Assembly: GCA_003024175.1 (NCBI GenBank)
Contig: MDYQ01000395.1
Location: forward strand, 62,001 to 126,000
Reading direction: 5' to 3'
DNA from: Planoprotostelium fungivorum
Lineage: Eukaryota; Evosea; Variosea; Cavosteliida; Cavosteliaceae
Length of the DNA stretch: 64,000 bases
Of this stretch, positions 1 through 10,777 are shown piece after piece; the first letter of the stretch is position 1, and each line of letters begins with the position of its first letter. The notes below the pieces were generated by a model. The model saw nothing but the letters and a program-made list of their open reading frames with translations. It searched no databases and had not been told where the DNA came from. The position numbers were made by a program, and so were the translations under genes.

Positions 1-237
1 TTTCGTGTTGGGGAGGAAGGGATACAGACTATAATCCATCAGGCATCCGATCATTATCACTCGAACATCTCACAGATTGACATGAGGTGGCCATCGCTGA
101 TATGCCTTATCGTGATTCTTTCTGATGTCTTGTATCTGTTGCCAGACTGACTCGGGCGGAATGACACAGACTGCACTCTTGACTACCTTATCTGCGGGTG
201 TAGAGGATGTGTTGTTGTTTCTCTGTGGTCGAGACAT
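1..237 (-). CDS. 2H phosphoesterase / LENG9-like protein (5' part only)
   Basis: The gene is on the minus strand and runs off the left edge, so only the N-terminal exons are present. From ATG at 237 the protein begins MSRPQRNNNTSS and soon reads AVCVIPPESVWQQIQDIR, then RWPPHVNL. A 45-nt intron (GTGAGATG...TTATAG) splices this to LYPFLPNTK at the edge. The sequence PPHVNLLYPFLP is the first conserved block of the 2'-5' RNA ligase-like 2H phosphoesterases of the LENG9/AKAP7 type, where the His of the HxN/HxT motif is catalytic. Family placement is recognition of this block, and the second 2H motif lies outside the window. An in-frame upstream ATG at 351 exists but would add residues unlike the family. 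Confidence 0.6.
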
Positions 238-833
238 ATTTCTGGTGTGTGATGTGGTTAGACCCCTGCGCATCTGATGCACTTCACCGAATTTCGCTTC
301 CCCGAATGGCCATTCCGAATGGCGATCTACAGGAATCACGTGACAATCCATCGGGACGAGATCTGTTGATCATCCATCGCTTGACTCTGTCTTTGCAACA
401 CAATGTACGGGAGTATAGATGGCTCCCAGACGGAAGCGACAGTGTACATCGTGGGCACGGCTCATGTTTCGAGAATATACATCTTCCTGGCAGGTGGACG
501 GTCCACGAAAGTTCACAGCGGACGGTGCTTTGCCCGAATTTCACCGCTGATGAGACTTGTGACCCGACTTCGAAATATATCCAGCCCACGCGTGGGGATG
601 CTCAAAACTTGCTAGTTTTTTGCGTTATAAAACCGTGTTTTCAGCTACCACACGTTATGATACCGCGTATGGGTCAATTGTACCCGGAGGTGTCAAAGTT
701 GACAGGACGAGGTTCAGCGGAAGCAGACGTGACTCCTTCGTCATTGAAACAGCCGAGCGAAGACATCATTCCAAACGATACCTACTTACGAGCAACACAC
801 AAGGACAACGACCATCATCCACTGACGATCACG
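238..833. other. intergenic region between divergent genes
   Basis: About 600 bp separate the divergent 2H-phosphoesterase-like gene and the LamG protein gene. The reading frame of the LamG gene stays open back to 207, but that extension has no signal peptide and no family similarity. I see no RNA gene or repeat here. It presumably holds both promoters. Confidence 0.5.
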
Positions 834-1724
834 ATGAAACACGCCTTCACTCTGCTGTTTCTCGCCCTCACAACCGCTGCACATGCTGACAGTGTTGCCG
901 CGTCTGCATCTGCAACGAATGTGGTGATCCCATCCTCCCCCGTAGAGCCCCCCATCTACTTCACACCGGCCGCCAACTATCTTCAAAAGCAGTGTGGCTT
1001 ACCTTGGCTCTATTGGTCCTTCGACAACACCAAGGATAAAAGATGCACCGATGACTCTGGCCACGGCCGTCACGGCACATTCAACACCAATGCCTCTATC
1101 GTCACCGGCAAATTACGTCGGGGCTGCGACTGGAAGAGCAACAGCCTCTTCTTCATCACTCTTCCCCAATTTACGCTGGAGCAGTTCACTGTGGCCACTT
1201 GGTTGCGCCTCGACTCGAAGCAAGGAGAGAACATCATTGCATCGACAAAGGGCTGGTACGACGGCTGGGAGCTGTCTCTGGACGGGAAGACCAATGTGAT
1301 CACCTTCCAATCGTCTCGCAGAGATTCGGTCCAATGGAAGCCCGACTCTCTACCCCTCGAAACCTGGTTTCACCTGGCCATCACCGTCAGCCCAAATCGT
1401 GTTGAACTCTACTTGAACGGAGTCTCTAGTGGCCCCAAGGCAATCGTTCAGATTGTACGGTCCGGCTCCAGCCTCTCCGTGGGACGAAAGTTACGTGCGG
1501 ATCCTTTTCGGGGTGCTCTGGACGAGTTCCTCATCTTCGATCGCCTTCTCGACAAAGAAGAGATCATGGATGCCTTGTCCAAGTTTAGGAGCGGAACTTT
1601 AGTGACCAAGACCAACTGGAGCAAGCAGACGAACTCTTACGAGTGGGGAGCCCGCTGGGAGCTGGATACCAAGCAGCTCACTGCTGTCAGAATGGACAGA
1701 TTGAAGCATTGGTGGATCTTTTAA
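834..1724 (+). CDS. secreted LamG / concanavalin-A-like lectin domain protein
   Basis: The ATG at 834 is chosen because it opens a clear signal peptide (MKHAFTLLFLALTTAAHA). After a short linker comes a laminin-G/ConA-like jelly-roll domain. It starts with WSFDN and DDSGHGRHG and includes FTVATWLRLD, IIASTKGW, WELSLDG, ETWFHLAITV, RVELYLNG, LSVGRK and GALDEFLIFDRLL, the standard LamG_3 succession. The Asp/Asn residues near the start (DDSGHG) are typical of the calcium-linked edge of this fold. The product is about 300 residues and is probably extracellular and sugar- or ligand-binding. The C-terminus after ELDTK is uncertain: a GTAAGT...TTGTAG intron-like stretch lies downstream at about 1765-1799, so the gene may continue by splicing. 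Confidence 0.75.
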   Translation: MKHAFTLLFLALTTAAHADSVAASASATNVVIPSSPVEPPIYFTPAANYLQKQCGLPWLYWSFDNTKDKRCTDDSGHGRHGTFNTNASIVTGKLRRGCDWKSNSLFFITLPQFTLEQFTVATWLRLDSKQGENIIASTKGWYDGWELSLDGKTNVITFQSSRRDSVQWKPDSLPLETWFHLAITVSPNRVELYLNGVSSGPKAIVQIVRSGSSLSVGRKLRADPFRGALDEFLIFDRLLDKEEIMDALSKFRSGTLVTKTNWSKQTNSYEWGARWELDTKQLTAVRMDRLKHWWIF

Positions 1725-2261
1725 ACATCCTCCACTGGACGGATCCACTAATACACGAATGTATTGTAAGTCTATTTTCTCTCCTTTGTCCATTTGTAGT
1801 GCGTGGTGCAGTTCCTCCTTGTACGTATGGTTGATTGAAGATTCACATTCCTCGCAGTGCCGTAGGGTGAAACGTGGAATCTGATGTTCGACGATCCAAG
1901 CTGCTGAACGTGTTACAGATGAGTCACGAGGACTCCAATTATGATGTTGAGTATGATGTTGAATGCGGAACATCCTCTACAATGTAGAAGGAGGTCGGTG
2001 CAACCACATTCACGTGAGATACCGTAGCGCTTTGTCTTTCGGTCGCATCGAGTTTGGGATTCACCCTTTTGACGGTATCACCAGTCACCTTGTGCGCGTA
2101 TGACCGCAATCCAGCGCAGAATGTCATCATCCATCACGATCATGACACGTCTAGCTCAGCGCCGAATTCATCAACGACATCATGCGAACGGATCACATCA
2201 TCGTGATGAACACATGACATCGTGCCATACCTTTCGCTCGCCACAAAATAAATCTCCTCAC
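1725..2261. other. intergenic; intron-like segment of unknown use
   Basis: About 540 bp lie between the convergent LamG and F-box/Sec7 genes. A good intron-like segment (GTAAGTCTATTTT...ATTTGTAG, about 1765-1799) follows the LamG stop. Joining it keeps a frame that reads NILHWTDPLIHECI and then CVVQFLLVRMVD before a stop. This could be an alternative last exon of the LamG gene, or chance. Nothing else is recognisable. Confidence 0.3.
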
Positions 2262-3401
2262 TCAGATTTTATTTACCCATTTCGATAGCCAATTCGTCAC
2301 TACGCTGACCGCCTCCCCTGCATTCCACTGGTTGCCCTCCACAGCCTCCAACTTGGATAGAGGCTGCTTCTTGATGTTCGAGTAGATGTCGCTCAAAAAG
2401 CGATCGGGCACATGTGTCCCCGTCAACTTCATGGACTGCTGTGCGAGATTGACGAACGTGGCCACCGACATCTTCCTTCGAATCTTTGGAGAATGCAAGT
2501 CGGTGTCTAACACGATGATGGACCATGTGAGGGTGTAGACTTGATCTTGTTCTTTGATGTCCTGCACCTCACCATCAGATGATGTCGAAGGTGAGAGAGA
2601 TGAGATCACCTCTTGTGGATTCTCTTGGTAGTACGTCTGCGAGAACATGTTCAGAAGGATGCCGGATCGTTGACCTGTGCCCGGCATGGACACAGTGCGA
2701 AATAGACGTCTGAGTGCTGCTTCTATGGACAGACCACCGAAGTTGATCTTCTTCATCACCGCGGTGGCGATCTGGGTTCTCTCGATTACATCTGGATCGG
2801 TGATGAATTCTGCGATCTGATCTTCGGGTGAGTCGAAGAGTTGAAAGAATATTCACCTCTCTCTTGTTGATGCCTGCGGTCGTTTCTGATGAAGTCAGAT
2901 AATCGGCGACCACATCGGGATTGAGAGTCGAAAGCCACTTGAGCATGTCGGTTCTCGATAGAGGAGCCTCTTGATGTGAGTTGTAAGTGATATCGCCACA
3001 AGATGTGATGGTCTGTCGCTTCGGTCCCAATTTTCCCTCCATGTGTAGATGCCATAGACCCTTCAGAGGATCTTGATTGAACTGAGGTGTCCACAATCGC
3101 CACTTTAGACTGCGCTCGATGTAAAGAGTCTTCCAATCTTTCCTCGTTGGGATCGGAGGTGATTCGGTCGGCCATCTCTTCTGGTAGAGAACCCTCCTAC
3201 ATCAGATCAGATGAGAAGATTCAATGAGGATGAATAAAGAAGCAGTTCTCTTGCTCACCACAGTGGTTCGAGTTGTGTGACTTGATATAACAACCGACAG
3301 GTACGTGAAACGGCTGACACATCTGCCGGTTGCAAGTGAGAGAGAACCTCTACGACGGTCTCTGATGGAAGGTAAAGAATGTGCTCTTCTTGTTCAGACA
3401 T
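2262..3401 (-). CDS. F-box / Sec7 domain protein (FBXO8-like)
   Basis: From ATG at 3401 the protein starts MSEQEEHILYLPSETVVEVL, then SHLQPADVSAVSRTCRLLYQ. This is a canonical F-box ending in LEPLW, followed by a second-exon WRVLYQKRWP...LYIERSLKW stretch typical of F-box proteins. The C-terminal half is a Sec7 (ArfGEF) domain: INKREIAEF, GLSIEAALRRLF, VSMPGTGQR, TLTWSIIVLDTDLHSPKIRR and DRFLSDIYSNIKKQPL. F-box plus Sec7 is the architecture of animal FBXO8, which acts on ARF6 by ubiquitination. The loop that carries the catalytic glutamate in ArfGEFs (YLGE) reads FITD here. Several introns are present, one separating INKRE from IAEF. A role as SCF substrate receptor for an Arf GTPase is inference. 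Confidence 0.8.
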
Positions 3402-3683
3402 ATTCTGTTATGTTCATCTGTGGATCTAACCACTGGTCACCACGTGGACCGTGAGGCCTTCGCTCCCCCAACGCATGCGTGTTGATGTCGTTCGGCGAAG
3501 CGAGCTCGACGTTGCAAATTTAAAAATGCTACGTCTACACTGATTTGCTTATTGATTTCAGAGTCGAACATCTTCTACTCGGTTCATATAAAGATCCTAG
3601 CTGAAGGACTCTGGCTGATTAGGTAGAACAGAGAATAACGAGTTAGAGTCAACCTCGCACGAGGCTTTATACAACGTACAAAC

Positions 3684-4610
3684 TTACAGGATATTCCATT
3701 TTCCCGTGCGCCTGTAATGTGACAATACTTGATGTGCCCTCCTCCGGATGACTTTGTCCTCATCGTCATGCATGTTCTCGATGGTCTTGATGACATCATT
3801 CTCCCGCTCTTTTGGGCTTCCATCACAAAGATTATGCAATACTTGATATCTCACTCGAGCTGTAGGTGTTCATCAGCCAAATGAAGTGGATCAAGATGGA
3901 TGTGTCACCGTCTGGATCGTGAGCCATCGCAATGATTCGATCCCAAAACTCTGGCACATTTCGTAAAACTTGACACGGACAGAGATCACGGAGAGCCGCT
4001 TTACGAGCGAGAGGGTCTTCAGATCTCGTGGCCTCTACAAAGTCCTGTAATGGGTCAATCGTGACAATGAGCCAAGGATGTCTTTAATCACATCGATGAG
4101 ACGTCGTCCGTCGGTCTGTGTAGGGGGTATGCTACGAGAGATCAATCGAAGTGTGATGTCGGATGATAATCACAGCTGCTCAGAGGGAGTGGCCACCTCG
4201 AAAGTGTTTCCCGCTCGATTTCCCTTCTTCTCTCCAAAGAGAGCAGAGTCGTTGAACATCAGTTGTGATTTCTTCGTTTCGTTGCTGTCATCGCTCATTC
4301 TTACATTGACGGTCTTTGACGAAGCTGGACGATGTCAGCGAAAAGAGAGCGAGAGGTGATGCCTTGAGGTAATGAGAGACCAAGAGCGTCTAAAAGCTGC
4401 AACGTGAGTTGCTTCGCTTCTGCCTCATCACAACATTCAGCTAGAATTGGTGGAACACCTTGGAAATGTTATTCCACCAAACCTGGGTTCGTACTAACCA
4501 TCCATTATGTCCTCAGCATTGTTGCTGTCCGAAATGCTGACGATGTATTCTAATACGGTGCTATCTAAATTCTTATGGGAGAAAATATCTGTGATCTTGG
4601 TTGCTGCCAT
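3684..4610 (-). CDS. HEAT-repeat protein with ABCF3-like N-terminus
   Basis: ATG at 4610 opens MAATKITDIFSHKNLDSTVL, then EYIVSISDSNNAEDIMDG. After splicing it continues VPPILAECCDEAEAKQL...LLDALGL. This resembles the N-terminal helical region of ABCF3/GCN20 proteins, but no ABC cassette follows. A middle part reads LMFNDSALFGEKKG. The C-terminal half has HEAT-like helices: DFVEATRSEDPLARKAALRD, WDRIIAMAHDPDGD, VRYQVLHNLCDGSP, VIRRRAHQVLSHYRRTGKWN, ending at TAA 3684. Five short introns are inferred. One appears to be of the GC-AG class (CAAG|GCATCA). Function is unknown; the HEAT part suggests a scaffold, and the N-terminal resemblance suggests a ribosome or Gcn1 link only tentatively. Confidence 0.6.
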
Positions 4611-5027
4611 TGTTGAATGATGTGATTCCAACTTTCTTTTGATCAATTCGGTGAACGCTAGCACGTGACGACACGTGACTTGCGTTTCGTCTCAGTCAAG
4701 GCGTTCAGATCTGATGTCCGTCACCTCATTCGGACCACAAAGAACAAATGTCCCGTGAAGCATAACCTCATTAGGTGGAATCTTCCAACCTCTGTGGATA
4801 AATCACGTGACATGGAATGTTGGCCGGAGGATTCTAGTTTGTGTGTGGTAGCAAAATTTCTTACCGCGCAGATATGCATGCCTTACCGCACGAAGGATAA
4901 TAAAATAGAGAAATGTCTGACGACCTTTCTTTTTCTTCTCAATGTCCATCTCGAGAAAGCTTAGGTCAGACAAACCTCATTCCAAACAACATCCAACAGA
5001 CAACAACACACAAGCAAGAGTTACACA
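4611..5027. promoter_or_regulatory. promoter region of the CYKGAC-repeat gene, duplicated at 16524-16745
   Basis: From about 4803 to 5027 this region is clearly similar, in inverted orientation, to 16524-16745 upstream of the paralogous gene. Shared stretches include GACATGGAATG, CGGAGGATTCT, GTTTGTGTGTGG and GTCAGACAAACCTCATTCC just before the ATG. The duplication therefore carried the promoter along. A GATAATAAAATAGAG stretch lies in the left copy. I cannot identify specific factor sites. Confidence 0.55.
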
Positions 5028-5858
5028 ATGAAGTCCATCTTCTTCTTCTTACTCGCCGTCACTGCCGTCGCCGGACTCAGAGGTCAGGCTAAGCCTTTCA
5101 GAGCTGCCGAAGCAGAGTCACACTGCTGGAAGGTGTGCTACAAGGGAGCCTGCGCTCAGAGATGCACAACACCCCTCGACGCCGAACAGGTCAGCCAGCA
5201 CATCATCAACAACACTCTATAGATATACACATACGCCGGACACGAACGCTGACTTCGTCACAGTTGCTCGTCACTTATGATGATGGACACAACGTGACTG
5301 TGACAACAGAGGGATGCACAAAGATCTGCTACAAGGGCGCCTGCATCACTCACTGCACAAAGGCTGACAACGAGATCGTCAGCCAGGGTCACCTCACTCT
5401 CACAAAGATCACTCCACAGTCTACTGGTATGTCATTCACTTCTCTATGTGTACCACAGAGACACGAGAGACTGACATAGAGTGACAGGACACTGCTGGAA
5501 GGTGTGCTACAAGGGCGCTTGCATACAGCACTGCAGCAAGGCTATGGAAGAGCCGCTGAGCATCACAGACGATCTGACTGTGACTCACGTGGACAACACG
5601 CCCACACCTATGGGACACTGCTGGAAGGCTTGCTACAAGGGCGCATGCATACAGCACTGCTCTGACTATGCTGATGGTCTCGTCAACTTTGATCAGCTGT
5701 CTCTCACTCTGCAAGCCACGCCTGCGGCAGAAGAGCTGGAAGCGATACCCATACAGGCAGAGTCTTGCATCATGAACAAGCTGTGCAAGGCAGCATGCAA
5801 GGTGGCGCCTGACTTCAAGGGCTGCTCTCTCCTGTGTGATCACGTCCACAAGTGTTAA
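4803..5858 (+). repeat. inverted gene duplication, left arm
   Basis: The promoter-proximal region, exons and introns of the CYKGAC gene here are repeated in opposite orientation at about 15677-16745. In the third exon the proteins differ by very few residues (for example KAME versus KTME). Similarity stops at the stop codon on one side and near the GACATGGAATG stretch on the other. About 9.8 kb holding two divergent genes lies between the arms. Confidence 0.85.
5028..5858 (+). CDS. secreted protein with four CYKGAC cysteine repeats (copy 1)
   Basis: The ATG at 5028 opens a signal peptide (MKSIFFFLLAVTAVAGLRG). The mature protein has four repeats of the form C-[WT]-K-x-C-Y-K-G-A-C-x-x-[RH]-C: HCWKVCYKGACAQRC, GCTKICYKGACITHC, HCWKVCYKGACIQHC and HCWKACYKGACIQHC. 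A different six-Cys tail follows (SCIMNKLCKAACKVAP...GCSLLCDHVHKC). Two introns are inferred: one after DAEQ (GTCAGCC...GTCACAG) and one inside QSTG (GTATGT...GTGACAG). The even, spaced cysteines suggest small disulfide-bonded modules. I do not recognise the family. It has a nearly identical inverted paralogue at 15677-16523. Composition is unlike the neighbours: it lacks the CTACAACG word. Confidence 0.75.
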
Positions 5859-5985
5859 AACTTTCGGTCACAGCGCCATGGAGCGCTTGTAAATAAATGA
5901 ACTCCCAACTTCAACGGCGTCTCTCATCTTCGTTGTCTCGCAATGACATAAAACGATATTTCATTCGAACTTTCTTTATCTCTTC

Positions 5986-8900
5986 TCACAAGGTGAGCTC
6001 TACGAAATGATCGTCTCTCTCCACCTTCGGCTCCTCTTCCTGCATGACACATCAACATCAACATCATCATCATCACGATGGTCGTATAGACATTGTCACT
6101 CACCGGTGGCTTCTCTTCTTGGTTCCATTCTTCAGCGTCGACCAATTTCATGAAAGTCATGGACGTCTTATAATTCCATCCATACTTCTTTCTCAACTTC
6201 CTGATGGCGTAAGACACGACCATGCCCAAGAAGCAGACGCTCATCAGCACGACGAAGAACCTGCGGGGTTGAGTCCATCTACAACCAGCCACTCCGGCCC
6301 TCCCACCTCCACGCTCCGTCCATGGTGCTCATGAGAGCGACCATGCAGCAGAATTTTGTAAGAACGTTAATGGATGGACCACCGGCCTCCATCAGTGACG
6401 TACTTAGAAAATTCTCCGTCTCGGCGAAATACGCTCCCGTGTTGACCAGGGTGCTGCTCATGACCGAGCCGGATAAGAGGGCCCCTGGGAGAATTACGTC
6501 GGGGATAAGTACGGTACGTACCTCCGATGAACCCGATGAGTACTTCTTCACCAAAGATGACGTAGATAGAGACAGGAATCGCGATGGCAAACGTGGTCGG
6601 TATCAACAGGTTGACCATCGAAGTGTAGACGGCCCACGCCGCCACCTTTCACGATTTGAATTTCGAACGTAACGGTCACTTCACCTTCTTGTGTGACTTC
6701 CTCGTCGTGCTGGCCGCGGCGGCGTCTTCGAACGAAGCTCTGGCCGTGATGGATTTTGCCACCTGATGACGTCATCACTACGAACTATGACGTCATCGTC
6801 CTCACTTGTGACAGAGTCATCATGGTGAGAGAAGAGAAGAGGAAGGGCACCATCGCACCTAAGACGAGGCCGGGCAAGACCTGTGGATCTTTCATCAGAT
6901 CCACCGAATCGGGCCCTGCACGGTAAGCTACCGCGACGAACAAGCTGAACGAGACGAGGGCACTCGAACCTGAGATTTACGTGAGTTCTACGCATCCGCG
7001 ACGCGCATCTGCGAATCTGCGAACCTACCGGTCGAGAAAAATTTGACGACGGAAGCGCAGCGATGTCCCAACGATTCTAAGCTGATGCACTTGTCTATCA
7101 CTGATGGACCCTGGCACGTCATCTCAGCCACTCTCCTCGATGCAGAGAAGACGGAAGACACGGCGTTGTAGCACATCGAAGTGTTCTCGGTGGCCATCAT
7201 GGATAAGACTGCGATGGATATGCCAAATTGTCCGGCGAGGTATCCGGTGGACAGTAGAACGATGAAAACGATGAAGACTGGTGTGAGGGAAGAGGACATT
7301 CCGATGAGGAGAGCCTTGAGTAGGAGACCGAGGAGGTGTGTCTCTTCTTCCTGAAACGAGTCAGAGACGCATCTGCGAAATCGCGAGGAGCATTCGCGAT
7401 CTGCGAGGAGCATCGCGGATCTGCGAAAGGCAATTGTAGATGTGGATGAGATCACCTTGATGGTGTGGATCTGTGCTCGATCGGAAGAGTCTAGATCTCC
7501 TTCTCCTTTGATGTTCTTGGATGTCGTGATCTCAGCCATCACGATCATCACGATGCGGGAGCAATGCCCGATGACGATGCAACCGTACAATTGCGTGTTG
7601 AAATGCAGCAGAAAATTCACTGCGGCGGCCAGAGCTGATACGTGTGAGGAATCGGACGAAATTTCGAGTTACGTACCGAGGTAAGTGATGGAGGAGAGGA
7701 CCCATCCCGCTCTCATCCATCGGAAAATCGTCGTCGTGTTCGAATTTCGACAGAAGATACACAGGCTGATGAGAACCAGAATACTGCTGGTGACTGATGA
7801 CGTCATACCCACAGCGAGTAGCCAGAAGGGTAAGGCCATACCATCCACAGAGTACATCGATGTACCTGATTCGTTCAGTGAAACGACGGAAATTTCCGAG
7901 AAAATTCACCGATGGCGAGAGCGGACACCAGGGAGAGGAGGATGGAATCGGACACCTGAAATCTCGTCGGAATCTGTCATCGGTTCTATTTTTAGAATTC
8001 ACCTCGAGGGTTAAGCCCATGGCATTATCTACCACGTCACCGACGCATTGTAGAATGGCGACGGAATCGTAATTGACTTCCCTGGGATACTCTCTCCTGG
8101 GTAGAGGAGATCCGTCTTGGCTCGTTGTAGATGATATCCGTGATGAATTGGAGCCCACCGAGTCGAACGACCGCGAGGAGGTGGCGCGGTTGATGCCTGG
8201 GACTACCAGGGAATTATTTCTGGGAACGGTGGGACTCAACCCGGAGATATTCCGTGGGACATTGGGACTGGCGGATTTGGGACTCGAAAATTGGGGGGAA
8301 AAAGTGAGATCTGGTGAGTCCGTATCGTTCAGTCGGTTCTCTGCATCGTTCTCCACCCTCATCTTCTGGTAGGAAGTCTAAAAATAGATCAGGTTCCCGC
8401 CAGAAATCACCAAGAAATTTCACCTGAGTCGCTGCGGCAAAAATAGAACCACCGATACGTAAGAGAAGTAACACGATGGAGGCACCGAAGCCAAACGTGA
8501 TGACGCCCTCTGCAGCTTCCCAAAATAGCCTCATGACCGTGATCATGATGAGTAGTGGTGAGCATCCCACCAGACTGGCCACCAACGATGTTCTAAAGAT
8601 AGATCAGAGCGTTGTAGACGGTGAAAACTCACTGATAAGCCACGAGAAATCCCTCGAACATGGACTTGTCCGCGATCGCGTGGACCGTTCGGATGTTACA
8701 AGAGGAAGATATTCTACGAAATTTCCGTCAGATTTCTCCGAGATCTCCCTTCTACAACGAGACACACCTGAGGATGGCTAAGCAACTGATAGAGAAGAAG
8801 ACTGCAGCCAGAATGAAATCAATCATGAGTGTCCACGACATAGTCAGCCACATGACTAGACCGATGAAACCAAAGAGGGGATAGATGATGATCGACACGG

Positions 8901-10777
8901 CGGCCACGGTGGTCGTGCTGCCCTCTCCGATGATGCGGTTGATGGTCTCCAACTCGATGGAGCCTTTCGGGTATCTCCACACGATGATGGAGAAGATGCC
9001 ACCTGTGAGGGTGAGGGGGAGATCGAATGAAATGGAATAAAATGAAATAAAATGGAAGAGAAAATGGAGATTCGTGTGAATCGATCTAGATGCATGAAAG
9101 AGAAGACGCGATGTAGAAAAACGGATGAAAATTCAAGGTAAGCTAAATATAGATCGTGATGAATGGACTGACCCAGAATCCAAGCGAGGGAACAGAAGAG
9201 CATCAGCCCGATGACGGCGTGCCAATTTTGGATCTGCTCTCCTTGTATGTGAACGCTGTAGAAGGGTAAGCCCTTCGCCAGCTTGGCCAAAGTGTTCTGT
9301 AATTGGATCCCCCCGATCGCCTCCGATTGGTCCAAGAAATTCTCCACGGTCAAGTTCAACGATATCGGATATCTGAATGAAATTTCAATACGATGACACG
9401 GTAAAAAAGATGGCCGGGAGTGGGGTTCGAACTCGCGACTCACTTTCGGATCATGAATTCGGCCAGACTCTCTCTCAGGACTTTCGTTGCCGCAGCGTGA
9501 TGTACGAAGAAGGAATTCTCCTCGGTATCCGAGGCAACCGCTGGGGCTAAGCCTGGGCAACCTGTCTTGTAGATCTCGATGACGGCTGTCTCCTTGTGAT
9601 TTCCCTCCAGAACTACATACTTCAACTTCTTATCTTCCGCCAGACGAACTGCATCTTGGTTCCACATGTACTGTCCAAGTCAGAATCTTCCCCGAAATAT
9701 CTCAGAATTATCAAAAAATTCTCATGAAATTGTGAGAAAGATCTCAGAATCTTCTCGGAATTTTCTCACCTGAAAGAATGCAGTCATGAACCATGTGGTA
9801 AGGTTGCCGGGTGTCATCGATGTGACGGGATCGTTCACGATCGCTTTGAGATGACCACACCCGATGCCCTGCGGTTTACACAGCATATTCAATAGCCTCT
9901 CCTTCATCTCGTCCGGTGGATCTAACACGTAATCCTCCGTAACTCCGTGGAGACCCAGAGTGCCCGTTACGTTCTCCCAGGCGTGCATGTCGGTGTGCAT
10001 GTAAAATTGTCGGAAGGGTCCGACAAATTCTAAATAATCATTGAAGAGACCGGTGACGACGAATTGATTCATGGTGAGGCCGTTCCTGGGGAGATAAGGC
10101 GTTGTAGATGGAAGATAATGTGATATTTCACCTCTGGGCGATGTTGAGGGCCAAGAGGAATTCGGCGGCGTCGCCACCGGCCGTGGCGACGATACCTGAG
10201 AGGTTGAATGGACGATCTACAACGTTGTAGACGCTCACCGGCTCTGTATCTACCATCGACGCATGAGTAGTAAGATTCGGTGATGTTGACGAAGTGAGGT
10301 CTGCCAACGTGATGGAGGATGTCTTCGGTCGAGAAATTGGAGGGAAAAGCGGCGGTACCGGGAATGTAAGCCAAGAGATCGGCCTGATTCGAATCGATCA
10401 GAGACGATTTACAAGTTGTGAGGAGGAGAAGAGAAAAGTGGAAGTGAAGGTGGAGATGGAAAAGAAGAGAGGTGATTACCGTTGGTTGTTTGTCGATCCA
10501 ACAATTAGGACCGGTCGTATGTTTGGGCACTTCATGAGCTAACCAAGATCAGATCACATTCAATCGAAATGTTCTTCTTCAGTGGCAGCAGTTACGATCG
10601 AGAACATCGGTGAAGATGCATGCTTCGAGATCTGAAGAACAAAGACTTCTCACCTTCGGGATGTTTCGATTCCTGTTCTCCTGACTCTGTGGAAGCCCCT
10701 CCATTGTCTATGAACCCAAATAACAACAGACAAATGAGAACCACTCTCGTTCTCGAATTGCTGTATGAACTCTTCAT
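5986..10777 (-). CDS. membrane pyrophosphatase-like pseudoenzyme with N-terminal ectodomain
   Basis: ATG at 10777 starts a signal peptide (RVVLICLLLFGFIDNGGA). An extracellular part of about 300 residues follows, with blocks such as ATAGGDAAEFLLALNIAQ, NQFVVTGLFNDYLEFVG and CPGLAPAVASDTEENSFF. I do not recognise it. The rest follows membrane H+-pyrophosphatase order: IELETINRIIGEG, NIRTVHAIADKSMFEGFLVA, FGFGASIVLLLLRIGGSIFA, NYDSVAILQCVGDVVDNAMG, ASRRVAEM, SSLTMMTLSQ, FGEEVLIGFIGG, ILPGALLSGSVMSSTLVNTG and GGPSINVLTK. The catalytic DVGADLVGK segment is replaced by a long Ser/Asn-rich insert, and the C-terminal Asp/Lys motifs are also lost. It ends KVERDDHFVELTL at 5986. More than 15 short introns are present. 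It is probably a non-enzymatic membrane protein of the mPPase fold. Confidence 0.7.
6261..6306 (-). repeat. introner-like intron, inverted orientation
   Basis: This 46-nt intron of the minus-strand pyrophosphatase-like gene (between DGAWR and FFVVLMS) is GTGGGAGGG...CCCGCAG. Read on the plus strand it contains CCATCTACAACCAGCCACTC followed by CGGCCCTCCCAC. That is the same sequence as the plus-strand intron at 12210-12247 and the intron at 29956-29997, but inserted the other way round with its ends used as splice sites. Confidence 0.65.

Noticed and set aside
207-833. Long in-frame extension upstream of the LamG gene
   Set aside because: The frame is open, but the peptide has no signal sequence or family similarity, while ATG 834 starts a clean signal peptide.
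10204-10222. TCTACAACGTTGTAGA palindrome as a transcription terminator hairpin
   Set aside because: It lies inside a short intron of a minus-strand gene between good coding exons and has no T-run; it is better explained as part of the iterated word.
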